A model generated the notes under the pieces. The model saw only the letters and a list, made by a program, of their open reading frames with translations, did no database searches and was not told the DNA's origin. Both the position numbers and the translations under genes were made by a program. Positions 8,608 through 17,076 of a DNA stretch of 64,000 nucleotides are shown piece after piece (positions within the stretch are counted from its first letter, which is position 1; every line of letters starts with the position of its first letter). Origin of the DNA: Ferruginibacter sp. (GTDB lineage: Bacteria > Bacteroidota > Bacteroidia > Chitinophagales > Chitinophagaceae). The stretch spans positions 53,349 through 117,348 of the forward strand of contig JACMLJ010000087.1 of NCBI GenBank assembly GCA_014379625.1. The letters run 5' to 3'.

Positions 8608-9534
8608 ATGAGATCAGCAACTCTACTCTGCCTGTTCGTTTTATTTGGATATTTAACGAACGCACAATTTACCATTCTCCCCCAGGTTGGTTTTGAAAAC
8701 TCCCAAACCTCCATTGCCTTCAACGAACTTTCTTCCTTTTCTCCGGTGGGCGCAAAACTATCACCGCAAGCTGGCATTCGCCTGGATTACAAATTTAAAC
8801 AAATGCATGGCCCTTTTGTTGGGATAGCTACAAGCAGATCAGTTGTCAAATTTAATTTTTCAGATCCTGCAATTGCAATGAATACTTATACTGCTTCAAG
8901 GGGCACTACTCAATTTCGGCTGGAAGGTGGATACCAGCTAAGCAGTAAACCGATCTATTTCAAAAAATCAGGGTCCGCCAGAATATCCCCGACAATTCAC
9001 GGACAGAATGGTTCGGTAAAAAGAAGTTGCGGAAGTTCAATAGCAAGAAATACTTGCGGCAGTAAATCAAGTAAGGCAATTGCAGCAAAATCTAAAGATA
9101 GAGGAGCATGGGTTCGCATTCAGCCCTCATTGGGTATTGCATACATTCCTTTTACTCCAACTTCAGAAATAAATACAAAATCCCAGGCCACCCAAACCGT
9201 ATACGAATATAATGCAGGTAATTGGAAGACAGCATTGATAAGTGGAATTGGCTTTGAGTTTGGCAGGAAAAGTCAAAGTACCTTTATAGTTAGCCTAAAT
9301 TATTTAAAGGGGGTGGGAGCTAACCTTAATACAAAAAATATCACTACGGTATCAGGAAATAAGCCAGCAAATAGCAGCCTCAAATCTGATGCTTCAGGAT
9401 GGAACCTTAGAATGGGCATACCCATCAGCCTTCATAAAAATAAACCTGTTGTTAAACCACCCGTAATTGAAAAAACTTATAGGGAGCAAAAAAAATGTGG
9501 TCAATATAAATCGCGGTGCAGTAAGGTAATTTAA
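8608..9534 (+). CDS. Probable outer-membrane beta-barrel protein
   Basis: A 308-residue protein with a signal peptide (about residues 1-19, ending TNAQ) and alternating beta strands with aromatic/glycine patterns (PQAGIRLDYKF, FRLEGGYQL, ALISGIGFEFG, FIVSLNYLKGVG, GWNLRMGIPISL), consistent with a small barrel. Residues 125-160 form an unusual Ser/Lys/Ala-rich loop with two cysteines (RSCGSSIARNTCGSKSSKA). The C-terminal tail is proline- and cysteine-containing (KPPVIEKTYREQKKCGQYKSRCSKVI in part), perhaps periplasmic. No family name is certain. It is preceded by the palindrome-bearing region. Confidence 0.65.
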   Translation: MRSATLLCLFVLFGYLTNAQFTILPQVGFENSQTSIAFNELSSFSPVGAKLSPQAGIRLDYKFKQMHGPFVGIATSRSVVKFNFSDPAIAMNTYTASRGTTQFRLEGGYQLSSKPIYFKKSGSARISPTIHGQNGSVKRSCGSSIARNTCGSKSSKAIAAKSKDRGAWVRIQPSLGIAYIPFTPTSEINTKSQATQTVYEYNAGNWKTALISGIGFEFGRKSQSTFIVSLNYLKGVGANLNTKNITTVSGNKPANSSLKSDASGWNLRMGIPISLHKNKPVVKPPVIEKTYREQKKCGQYKSRCSKVI

Positions 9535-9906
9535 TGCTTCTTGAAAATATTTTGATTGTTCTCCTTTGCTTCTTTTGATTAAGAATTGTTGTGGGATTAT
9601 GATGCCTGTATATACCCTGGATTGCGAAGCATGCGGGTTCCGGCATTTAAGAATAGTGGTATTCCTATTATCGGCTCTCTAGGCTGGGAAGGCCAGAACC
9701 AACAAGGAGTAAAAATTAAAGCGGAATTTTTGATTTTCCTTTCAAAATAATTATCGGCACTCCATTTCAAAAGATTATTGCCAAAAGGTGATAGTGAAAT
9801 GAAAAGCAATTAGCATAATATGCTCCAAATTTAAAAGGAAATGCTCCGGGGGAAGATAAATTCAACCAGTTGAGATGATAGGAAGTATCTTTAAAAAGTT
9901 GTTTAG
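9535..9906. other. Non-coding stretch, possible decayed coding remnant
   Basis: Apart from a terminator at its right edge this region has no supported gene. A 55-codon open plus-strand frame without a start (9583-9747) encodes MRVPAFKNSGIPIIGSLGW and QNQQGVKIKAE, which looks protein-like, but the opposite strand is also open there, so it may be chance or a remnant of an outer-membrane gene. Confidence 0.3.
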
Positions 9907-9940
9907 GGTAAAAAAGAAACCCCGCCATAAGCGGGGCTAA
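9907..9940 (-). terminator. Intrinsic terminator of the ECF-sigma operon
   Basis: CCCCGC (9920-9925) and GCGGGG (9931-9936) form a GC-rich stem with a 5-nt loop. On the minus strand the stem is followed by TTTCTTTTTT. It lies 25 bp after the stop of the Spy-like gene at 9961, so it closes the minus-strand operon. Confidence 0.85.
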
Positions 9941-9960
9941 CTTTACCAAAACCTAACTTC

Positions 9961-10359
9961 TTATTTATTAGCGGGACGCGGTGCATTACCTCTTTGTGGC
10001 CTTAAAGAAGGTTCAATCTCATCTATCCATTTTTTCATTTGTTCGGGTGTAAAAATTACTTTAAGTTTAGCATCTCTTGCGTCCGCAAGTTCTTTGCGTT
10101 TTGCCATCATGGCTTCCCTGTCCATTGTGCCGGCTGCCCGCATTTCTTCTCTTGCTTTAGTTTGTGCCTTGTTAAAATCAGCAATGACTGTCTCCGTTTT
10201 TGTTTTTGCGTCGGCATCCAAATTTAGTACAGCCAGTTTTTCCATTGTGGTCTTGGTCATTTCTTCCGGGGTCTGACGCTGTCCGCCACCACCTTGTGCA
10301 TTTACTGAAGTAAAGCTGAATATCGCAGCAAATACCATTAAAACAAATTGTTTTTTCAT
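9961..10359 (-). CDS. Spy/CpxP-like periplasmic protein
   Basis: A 132-residue exported protein with a signal peptide (about residues 1-21, ending VNAQ), a short Gly/Gln-rich linker and a long helical, charged body. Two degenerate LTxxQ-type motifs are visible, around LAVLNLDADAK and in VIFTPEQMKKW. Spy/CpxP proteins are periplasmic chaperone or stress-buffer proteins; helix-rich Glu/Lys/Ala composition agrees. It is the last gene of the operon headed by the barrel protein and ECF sigma factor, 71 bp after the membrane-anchored sensor-like protein, and is a plausible output gene of that sigma factor. Confidence 0.8.
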   Translation of the reverse strand: MKKQFVLMVFAAIFSFTSVNAQGGGGQRQTPEEMTKTTMEKLAVLNLDADAKTKTETVIADFNKAQTKAREEMRAAGTMDREAMMAKRKELADARDAKLKVIFTPEQMKKWIDEIEPSLRPQRGNAPRPANK

Positions 10360-10430
10360 TTTATTTTTCGTTTAAGATTTAAAATAGTTTTCTATTGGAC
10401 GACAGATCTAAAAGAAACAGGCGGTAAATT

Positions 10431-10922
10431 CTATTTGGCAGATTTTTTTCTTGAATCACCCCTCCTGCTGAATACTTTAATAAATAAAGAATCATACTTT
10501 GGTAACTGTTCTGGTGTACAAAGTTGCCGTATACTTTTAATATGAGTAAACATGCGGATCTCCATTAGTTTTTGGGCGGCTGAGGAATTTTCTGCTACTA
10601 CACTTATTACCGAGTCGCTAAAATTACCTGCTAGTAGTTGCTTAAATTGTTCATTTTTATTGTTCCTTGCATTTTCAAACAATTTGCTGATTTTTTCACG
10701 ATGCCTGCTGCTCAATGTATCATACTGAGATAGCTGCTGCTGATTAAAACCAATTTCATTTTTTAAAAAATTTGCAATGAAGGTTTTTCTATCCGTCCTG
10801 CCGCCCTGCTTATCCTGTGAACCTTTTTTCTGTAAAAAAAAAGCAAGTATGGCAATATTTGCTATAAGTAAGATGGCAATGATTGCAAGGAAGACCTTAT
10901 TCTTATTTTGATTATTTATCAT
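10431..10922 (-). CDS. Membrane-anchored CpxP/CnrX-like sensor protein
   Basis: A 163-residue protein with one N-terminal transmembrane anchor (about residues 10-30, VFLAIIAILLIANIAILAFFLQ) and a helical periplasmic domain. Two LTxxQ-like repeats, GFNQQQLSQYDTL (about 58-70) and LCTPEQLPKYDSL (about 134-146), identify the Spy/CpxP/heavy-metal-resistance superfamily. In the CnrYXH system CnrX has the same build: single anchor plus periplasmic helical sensor. No His cluster for metal binding is evident, so the ligand is unknown. Its start overlaps the stop of the upstream small membrane protein by 4 bp, which suggests translational coupling. Confidence 0.82.
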   Translation of the reverse strand: MINNQNKNKVFLAIIAILLIANIAILAFFLQKKGSQDKQGGRTDRKTFIANFLKNEIGFNQQQLSQYDTLSSRHREKISKLFENARNNKNEQFKQLLAGNFSDSVISVVAENSSAAQKLMEIRMFTHIKSIRQLCTPEQLPKYDSLFIKVFSRRGDSRKKSAK

Positions 10923-11260
10923 TGTGGTTCAGGGTTTTCAATGTCATAAATAGTGGATACGGTGTAGGAGAATTCATCAGTCGGATACTGTGTTGGTTGC
11001 TCGGTAGTAGCTGTAAACGGATCTGTTCTGTTTGACACAACCACCATCACATTTATTAAGATTAACATTGCCAAACCCGGAATGGCGTAAGCAGGCCTGC
11101 CGATCAGCCAACCCGCTTTTTCCCACACATTCTTTTCTTTTTTATTGAGCCTTGCATTAACACGTGTAAGAAGAAAAGGCATTGGATTGGCCCTTTGTAT
11201 ATTGTCTACACTATTTATCGCTTCGTTAATCAATTCATTGATCTTTTCTTTCTTATTCAT
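10919..11260 (-). CDS. Small single-pass membrane protein, candidate anti-sigma factor
   Basis: A 113-residue protein: about 55 cytosolic, charged N-terminal residues (MNKKEKINELINEAINSVDN...), one membrane helix at about 58-78 (AIPGLAMLILINVMVVV) and a short acidic, Thr/Pro-rich periplasmic tail. It lies 11 bp after the ECF sigma gene and overlaps the CnrX-like gene. That position and topology match CnrY-type membrane anti-sigma factors, although no Pfam anti-sigma domain is recognisable. The role is inferred from topology and gene order only. Confidence 0.65.
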   Translation of the reverse strand: MNKKEKINELINEAINSVDNIQRANPMPFLLTRVNARLNKKEKNVWEKAGWLIGRPAYAIPGLAMLILINVMVVVSNRTDPFTATTEQPTQYPTDEFSYTVSTIYDIENPEPQ

Positions 11261-11271
11261 AACACATATTT

Positions 11272-11880
11272 TTATTGATCCAAAAGTTTCCCCTGGTAAT
11301 AATTGTATAATACTTTTTTCAAATTCGATTTCGCTCTTCCCATTAAGGATTCTACTGCATACAAACTGGTGTTCATTATTTCGGCAATTTCCTGGTGGCT
11401 TTGCCCCTCTAATTTGTGAAGCGTAAAAGCAATCCGCTGTTTATCTGGTAATTGTTTCAATGCTTTAAATAATTCGCCTGACCTTTCTTTTTTTTCTAAT
11501 TGTACTCCGGGATGGTTGAATTCGGCCGGGTGGTTTTGTTCATTGTCCTGGCTCCCAAACAGACTTTGTACCAATCCGAATCTTTTTTTCCTTTTCTTTT
11601 TCTTTTCATGATCCAAAGCTTTTGAAATGGTAATACGGTATAACCAGGTAGATAACTTTGATTCGCCTTTAAAAGAATTGATCGAAAGGTAAACCTGCAC
11701 AAAAACTTCCTGTGTTATATCATCTGCATCTTCTGCATTTTGAACAATACCGATGGCAGTATTATATACCATATCCTTATACAAATCCACAACTGCGGTA
11801 AATCCCGATTGATCTCCCTGCTTTAGTTTACTTATTAACGCTTCAGATTGGTTCACCGCGTGCTTATTTATAAAATCCAA
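11272..11880 (-). CDS. ECF-type RNA polymerase sigma factor
   Basis: A 202-residue sigma-70 family protein with region 2 (YKDMVYNTAIGIVQNAEDADDITQEVF, about 30-56) and region 4 (LEGQSHQEIAEIMNTSLYAVESLMGRAKSNLKKV, about 155-188). A basic Lys/Arg-rich insertion (KKKKRKKRFG) lies in the linker. The downstream gene encodes a candidate membrane anti-sigma and then a periplasmic sensor-like protein; the barrel gene ends 11 bp upstream. The sigma factor presumably responds to an envelope signal and drives this operon. Confidence 0.95.
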   Translation of the reverse strand: MDFINKHAVNQSEALISKLKQGDQSGFTAVVDLYKDMVYNTAIGIVQNAEDADDITQEVFVQVYLSINSFKGESKLSTWLYRITISKALDHEKKKKRKKRFGLVQSLFGSQDNEQNHPAEFNHPGVQLEKKERSGELFKALKQLPDKQRIAFTLHKLEGQSHQEIAEIMNTSLYAVESLMGRAKSNLKKVLYNYYQGKLLDQ

Positions 11881-11891
11881 TCTAAAAGTAG

Positions 11892-14771
11892 TTAAAAGGA
11901 TGGATTCATTCCTCCTGGCCGCATCATTCCTTCCCTGTTTTGATTAAATCCGCCATTCGCAGGTCGGGCAGCAACACCAAAGTTTTTAAGGCTATAACTA
12001 AATGTAAGCATAAAATATTGTTGCAAAACCTCGCTTTGGGAATCTTCTATATATGCCCCGGTTACAGTTCTAACAATACTTTGGTTTTGTTTCAACAGGT
12101 CAAACACTGATAATTTAAGTTCAGCCGCTTTTTTCTTCCCGAATTTTTTACCAATGGCTGCATTCCACAACCAATAACTTTGGTTAAATCCATCCGTTAA
12201 ACCACTGTATATCTGGTTCGAGACATCATTTTGTACAAACCATCCCTTTTTGCTCAATAAATTAAGTTGAAGCCCTGTTGCCTGGTTAACATACTTACTA
12301 TTGGAAGTAGTCCTTAGGGAAATCGTTTGGGCATTACTAAAATTAGCGCTGTACGACAGGTTAAAATCAACGTACTCGCTGATATTGCTTGCAAAAACTA
12401 TCCCCGTATTATAGGTGTAATTATTAGTGGTAGTTTTTCGGTAATTTGCTAAACCAGGCAATTTAGCATAGCTGAAACCTGCGTTTAGGTTAACGGTTGT
12501 TTTGATCACTTTTACGGGAAGGCTGTAGGTGAAAAAAGTACGCAGGCTCTTATACCCGTCCAGGTTTACTGGTTTGGTCAATTGTGATCCCTCCTTTAGC
12601 ACCAGTTTTTGCTGTATAATCGAATCTTTGTTAGCAATATAAGTTGCATTGGAAATATAATCACTGGCTGTCTGTAGAAATAGATTTGCAAAAAAGCTCC
12701 TGCTTGTTTTTGAATTGGTATACATGTACCTGCCTGCAAGAAAATGAGTGTAAGATTGTTTCAGATCGGGATTGCCACTGCTCACCCTTAATGGATTTGT
12801 AAGGTTTACAACATCCTGCAATTGATTCACCGAAGGAAAATTGGTAGAAGCCCTGTAAAACAAACGGATATTAGTTGAGGCATTGAGTTTTTTCCGCCAC
12901 ATAACATTGGGTAATATATTTGTGAAAGACTGGTTTACTGATGATGAAGTCGGAAATACCCGCTGGCTTTCTAATTTTGAATTTTGAAAGTTAACCCCGA
13001 ATGAAAGCTGCTCATCACGACTTTGCCCCAGCCGGTAACTAATACCAGCGTTATTGGTGGTAATGGTATTATCGAACCGGTTTGATAAAATCGTATCAAA
13101 TTTTGAATATTTAATTCCATCAAACAAATAGGTTTGTTGATCTGCTTTATTTTTTTGAACAGATGGGGTATAATCAAATTGTAGCTGGCCTTTTTTGCCA
13201 ATAGGTTCCGTATATGCGATATTAGCACCATAAGTGTAGCCATTGGTTGCGTTATCAGTAAACTGATTTTGCATCGAATCATTCGCAAAGAATCCCAGGC
13301 TGTCATAAAAGCGGTAACGGGCGTCAATGATCGATTCACCATCATTTTTTGTATAAGCGGTATTAAAACCAAGTGAAAGTGTTCGGCCTTTTTTTGCAAA
13401 GGAGTGACGATACATAATATTGTTCCGGATATTGTACCCGCTTCTGTCGGCCATTGAATTAGCAATTGAACTGTTGACAGAATCTTTAAAGGCATTGAGG
13501 GTGAGTAAGGAAGAAACCGGGGTCCTGGAGTTGTTATTTTGAAAGTTTATGCTGGGAATAATAAAAATAGAATTATTTGAATCTATTTTATATTCCAGCC
13601 TCATGTTGAAGCGATGATTATTATTCTCCGTATTACTAACTGAATTTTGCAAGGAAAATTGTTTTTTATCACCGAGGGTTTCTGTATTTACCACTGAACT
13701 ATTATTATTTGTACTGTTATTAAAAAAATAGCTCCCGGTTATATTGAGTTTTTTCCCCCATTGATCGCTGTAATTGATACCAAATGCATTTGTTTTGCTG
13801 ATGCCACTGGATTGACCAACTGAAAAATTATCTGCGCCACCGCCACCACCGCCCCAGCCACCACCGCCTCTTCCCCCACCACCGCCGCCGCGTCCTCCGC
13901 TGCTGGTAAGGCCCAACAAATCCTGGGAGCCAAAATTTTGCTGATTGATATTATTAAAATTACCCACCAGGGAAATACGCCTGTTACCTTTAAAAAAACT
14001 TATATTTCCCCCGGCACTATATCGGTCATCTGTACCATATCCCGTATATAACCTGCCAAACTGCCCATTCTTAATGCCTGATTTTGTAACAATGTTCAGC
14101 GCTTTAACACTGTTACCATCATCAAAACCAGTAAGTTGGGCCTGGTCGCTCAACCTGTCAAACACCTGTATTTTATCAACTACTTCTGAAGGTAAATTTT
14201 TCAAAGCAGCGGAAGCATCATCTCCAAAAAAATCCTTTCCGTCGATGGTTACTTTTTTTACCTGCTCGCCCTGTGCGGTTACAGTGCCATCTTTATCAAC
14301 TGTAATTCCCGGCATTTTTTTGATCAGGTCTTCGGTAGTAGCATCGGGGTTTACTTTAAACTGGCTGGCACTGAATTGCGATGTATCACCTTTTTGAATG
14401 ACTGCCGGCGCCTGCGAAACTACCACTACACCTTCAAGGTCTTTTCCCATTTTTAAAAGTTGAATGGTACCTAATTCTTTGTTCTCTCCGGTAATTATAA
14501 GTTCTTTTTTTATCATTTCATAGCCAATTGAGCTTATCTCAATAAAATAACTATCATTATCAATATTAACCAGATCAAAAGCACCTTTCCTGTCTGTTAC
14601 TGTACTTGCTTTCTGGGTTTGTGATGAATCCCTTTGCAAATAAATCACTACTGTAGCACCCTGAACAGGTGTTTTATCATCCCTGACTATACCCTTAATG
14701 GTAGAATTCTGTGCTAATGCAGCAATTACAAAAAGGTTGAAAGTCAGAAAGAATCCTAGAAATCTTATCAT
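11892..14771 (-). CDS. TonB-receptor-like outer-membrane barrel (OMP_b-brl_3) with CarboxypepD_reg domain
   Basis: A 959-residue protein using ATG 14771, which gives a clean signal peptide (MIRFLGFFLTFNLFVIAALAQ); an upstream ATG at 14846 adds 25 residues before it. Residues about 25-105 are a carboxypeptidase-regulatory-like beta-sandwich (STIKGIVRDDKTPVQGATV), about 120-230 a plug-like domain (LIKKMPGITVDKDGTVTAQG, KKVTIDGKDFFGDD), and the rest a large beta barrel. A glycine-dominated insertion at about residues 290-312 is extreme (alternating RGGGG blocks). The sigma factor follows after 11 bp, so barrel and sigma are probably cotranscribed. It may be a transporter or a signal-generating receptor; no TonB box was identified. 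Confidence 0.92.
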   Translation of the reverse strand: MIRFLGFFLTFNLFVIAALAQNSTIKGIVRDDKTPVQGATVVIYLQRDSSQTQKASTVTDRKGAFDLVNIDNDSYFIEISSIGYEMIKKELIITGENKELGTIQLLKMGKDLEGVVVVSQAPAVIQKGDTSQFSASQFKVNPDATTEDLIKKMPGITVDKDGTVTAQGEQVKKVTIDGKDFFGDDASAALKNLPSEVVDKIQVFDRLSDQAQLTGFDDGNSVKALNIVTKSGIKNGQFGRLYTGYGTDDRYSAGGNISFFKGNRRISLVGNFNNINQQNFGSQDLLGLTSSGGRGGGGGGRGGGGWGGGGGGADNFSVGQSSGISKTNAFGINYSDQWGKKLNITGSYFFNNSTNNNSSVVNTETLGDKKQFSLQNSVSNTENNNHRFNMRLEYKIDSNNSIFIIPSINFQNNNSRTPVSSLLTLNAFKDSVNSSIANSMADRSGYNIRNNIMYRHSFAKKGRTLSLGFNTAYTKNDGESIIDARYRFYDSLGFFANDSMQNQFTDNATNGYTYGANIAYTEPIGKKGQLQFDYTPSVQKNKADQQTYLFDGIKYSKFDTILSNRFDNTITTNNAGISYRLGQSRDEQLSFGVNFQNSKLESQRVFPTSSSVNQSFTNILPNVMWRKKLNASTNIRLFYRASTNFPSVNQLQDVVNLTNPLRVSSGNPDLKQSYTHFLAGRYMYTNSKTSRSFFANLFLQTASDYISNATYIANKDSIIQQKLVLKEGSQLTKPVNLDGYKSLRTFFTYSLPVKVIKTTVNLNAGFSYAKLPGLANYRKTTTNNYTYNTGIVFASNISEYVDFNLSYSANFSNAQTISLRTTSNSKYVNQATGLQLNLLSKKGWFVQNDVSNQIYSGLTDGFNQSYWLWNAAIGKKFGKKKAAELKLSVFDLLKQNQSIVRTVTGAYIEDSQSEVLQQYFMLTFSYSLKNFGVAARPANGGFNQNREGMMRPGGMNPSF

Positions 14772-15085
14772 AAAATTTAGTTTAACTAATACATATGACG
14801 CCGCAGGTAGTAAAAACCGGCGAAATTTTATTTTTTTCACCTGCAAAAGCAGTAAATAATTAATGCAAAGGATAAATTTTGTAGTAAATAATGTTATGAC
14901 AGGATGTTATAATTTTTTTATATAATCTATTAGTCATTTTGGAAAATATGCGATCTGCATTATAATAAAGGCGACTTTTTTATTTAAAAAAATATTATTG
15001 AAATGAGTTGGCGAACTTTGCGCCAGGGAAAGCCCCAGGTATAATTTCTGACGTAAAAATTCAATAACGATAAATCTAAATCTAA
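14772..15085. promoter_or_regulatory. Divergent promoter region of the barrel/sigma operon and pfkB-type gene
   Basis: The region is A+T-rich with no ORF. An inverted repeat GCAGGT (14803-14808) / ACCTGC (14839-14844) lies 32-73 bp before the barrel ATG, and the minus strand shows CGTC just after it (within 14797-14801), reminiscent of ECF -10 elements. At 15013-15020 GAACTTTG resembles the TAnnTTTG -7 element for the kinase gene. These promoter readings are tentative. Confidence 0.35.
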
Positions 15086-16021
15086 ATGGATAATAGTACC
15101 ATCCTTACTGTCACCTTAAATCCGGCCATTGACAAAAGCACTACAACTGATTTGATTCAACCTGAAACAAAGCAAAGGTGCATGGACGTTTTTAATGAAC
15201 CTGGTGGTGGTGGGATCAATGTAAGTAAAGCTTTAAAAAAACTGAAGGCTTCTTCCGTGGCACTTTTTCCTGCCGGCGGCCATAATGGCGAAATGCTTAA
15301 AAGCCTTTTAACACAGGAAGGTATACAGTTTCACTCGATCAATTCTACAGTAGAAACAAGGGAAAATTGGGTTGTATTGGAATCTGAAACCAATAACCAA
15401 TTCCGGTTTACCTTCCCGGGAAGATCAATTGACCAGCAGGTTGTAAAGGATCTGATTGAAGATATACTTTCCTTTGGGCCTGAGTTTGTTGTATCGAGCG
15501 GTAGTTTACCTCCCGGCCTGCCCGATTATTTTTATGGCATGATAGTAAAAACAGCCAACTCCGTTGGTGCAAAATGTATAGTTGATACCTCAGGCGCCGC
15601 ACTTCAGGCATTAAAAGGGAAACACGCCTATTTAATAAAGCCAAATATTGGTGAGTTGTGTAAAATGCTGAGTATAACGCGACTCGAAAATAACGAAGTG
15701 CCGGATGCAGCGCAGCAGGCTGTAAGAGATGGTTTTGCGGAACTTATTGCTGTATCAATGGGCCCCGACGGAGCCTGGCTCGTAACTAATGAAAAAAGGT
15801 ATTTTGCCGGTGCTCCCCCGGTAAAAAAGAAAAGCACTGTGGGTGCAGGTGATAGTATGGTAGCCGGTATTACTTTCATGCTCCAACAAAAGCAGCACTT
15901 GCAGCAGGTGATAAATTTTGGGGTAGCCTGTGGTTCGGCAGCAACAATGAACGATGGTACCCAGCTTTTTAAGTTGGAAGATGTTCATGCGTTGTATGAA
16001 CAAATCAACCGTAAAAAATAA
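15086..16021 (+). CDS. 1-phosphofructokinase/6-phosphofructokinase-II type PfkB sugar kinase
   Basis: A 311-residue PfkB-family kinase of the hexose-phosphate (LacC/FruK/PfkB) branch: TVTLNPAIDKS at the N-terminus, EPGGGGINVSKAL (about 38-50) for substrate binding, SGSLPPGLP (about 137-145), and the anion-hole and catalytic-base motif TVGAGDSMVAG near 250-260 with the GAGD Asp. It would phosphorylate a phosphosugar, most likely fructose-6-phosphate or tagatose-6-phosphate, with ATP in the cytosol. No PTS or sugar-transport gene is adjacent, so the precise substrate is undetermined. Confidence 0.92.
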   Translation: MDNSTILTVTLNPAIDKSTTTDLIQPETKQRCMDVFNEPGGGGINVSKALKKLKASSVALFPAGGHNGEMLKSLLTQEGIQFHSINSTVETRENWVVLESETNNQFRFTFPGRSIDQQVVKDLIEDILSFGPEFVVSSGSLPPGLPDYFYGMIVKTANSVGAKCIVDTSGAALQALKGKHAYLIKPNIGELCKMLSITRLENNEVPDAAQQAVRDGFAELIAVSMGPDGAWLVTNEKRYFAGAPPVKKKSTVGAGDSMVAGITFMLQQKQHLQQVINFGVACGSAATMNDGTQLFKLEDVHALYEQINRKK

Positions 16022-16351
16022 TAGAATAACTTCATAGGTTTATTTATAATTTCTTGGCGTTCCAAAAATAGTGGCTTTATCCCTTTTCGAGGGTGGAAAG
16101 CAGTGAAGGAGTAGTAACAGGTTGCCAAACAGGAGGGGAAATTAACCAACCACGCTGATTAATAGTTTAAGCAATTTCTTCAAATTGCTTCCCCTGTTGA
16201 TATTGGGTTTGTAAGATAAACACAATATCAACAGGGGAATAAAGTCCGTTCTTACAAAATGATATTATCGATACATAAGATCGATTCCGAAATTTGTAGC
16301 CGATTTTGCATTTTTAAATCTAACTTGCAACCCTAAAAAAATATTCATAGT
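16022..16351. other. Intergenic region carrying a 17-bp perfect hairpin
   Basis: No ORF is supported here. GCAATTT-CTTC-AAATTGC (16171-16188) is directly followed by a 17-bp perfect stem, 16189-16205 with 16223-16239 (TTCCCCTGTTGATATTG and its complement), separated by a 17-nt loop. There is no T-tract after the stem. It could act as a transcript 3' end for the kinase, or be a small inverted-repeat element. Confidence 0.5.
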
Positions 16352-16864
16352 ATGGATTATAACAGACTTGTTTCAGTAACCGGCTTAGGCGGTTTATACG
16401 AACTAATGTCTTCAAAAGCAGATGGAGGCATTGTGAAATCATTGGAAGATAAAAGCACCAAATTTGTAAGCACCCGTTTGCATAATTTTTCTCATTTGGA
16501 AAGTATAGAAGTCTTTACTACAAAGGATAATGTGAACCTGGTGGAAGTTTTTAACGCAATGAAAAATAGTGAGGAAGTTTTACCAGATGCAAAGGCGGAC
16601 TCAAAAGCTATTAAAGGATACTTCGAAAAAGTTTATCCCGATATGGATTTTGAGAGAGTGTATGGAAGTGATATGAAAAAGATGGTAAAATGGTTTGCGC
16701 TATTAGCTGTTAACGAAGTGGAAATTAAATTATCTGAGAATCATGAACAGGATGGAACATTACATGATGTAATTACCCCAAAAGCAAAAACTACCGAACC
16801 CAAACAGGCAAGTGTTAAAACTGCTCCGCCCAAAAAGATAAATTCACCCAGGAAAATGGCTTAG
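16352..16864 (+). CDS. DUF5606 protein
   Basis: A 170-residue cytosolic protein. The N-terminal LVSVTGLGGLYELMSSKADGGIVKSLED and HLESIEVFTTKDNVNLVEVF segments are the DUF5606 domain, and the following helical part (IKGYFEKVYPDMDFERVYGSDMKKMVKWFALL) is the usual partner region. The last 35 residues form a Lys/Pro/Thr-rich, probably disordered tail. The family is nearly confined to Bacteroidota; its biochemical role is unknown. Confidence 0.88.
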   Translation: MDYNRLVSVTGLGGLYELMSSKADGGIVKSLEDKSTKFVSTRLHNFSHLESIEVFTTKDNVNLVEVFNAMKNSEEVLPDAKADSKAIKGYFEKVYPDMDFERVYGSDMKKMVKWFALLAVNEVEIKLSENHEQDGTLHDVITPKAKTTEPKQASVKTAPPKKINSPRKMA

Positions 16865-16934
16865 GAAAAGGGTCTTGGCAACGACAGAATTCCAAACTAC
16901 CGGGTAGCCTTGGGTTGTTTAGACTTGGATACCA

Positions 16935-16982
16935 GGTTCGGACAGGAGGCACTTAGACCGAACCGGGAATAATAAGTCCGAA
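16935..16982 (+). promoter_or_regulatory. Candidate RNA switch: one segment with two alternative pairings
   Basis: GGTTCGGAC at 16935-16943 can pair through GGTTCGG with CCGAACC (16958-16964) or through TTCGGAC with GTCCGAA (16976-16982). The two 7-bp stems share the 5' strand and cannot coexist. The element lies 71 bp after the DUF5606 stop and about 95 bp before the oligoendopeptidase start. The complementarity is visible; a regulatory role is only inferred. Confidence 0.3.
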
Positions 16983-17076
16983 GTATAAAGCCGACCAACT
17001 TTTCTTTTTATAATACCCGATTGCTTTAACTCCTTTCCAAAGTCCATTTAGGGATTTAGGGCACAAATACTTTTCT

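Noticed and set aside
9583..9747. A plus-strand open frame (GIPIIGSLGW, QNQQGVKIKAE) that looks like a barrel fragment.
   Set aside because: Too short, no start codon, and the opposite strand is also open; kept only as a remark in the intergenic entry.
12971..13495. A 174-codon alternative frame inside the barrel gene.
   Set aside because: Same-strand shadow of the OMP_b-brl_3 coding sequence with no domain and no independent start signals.
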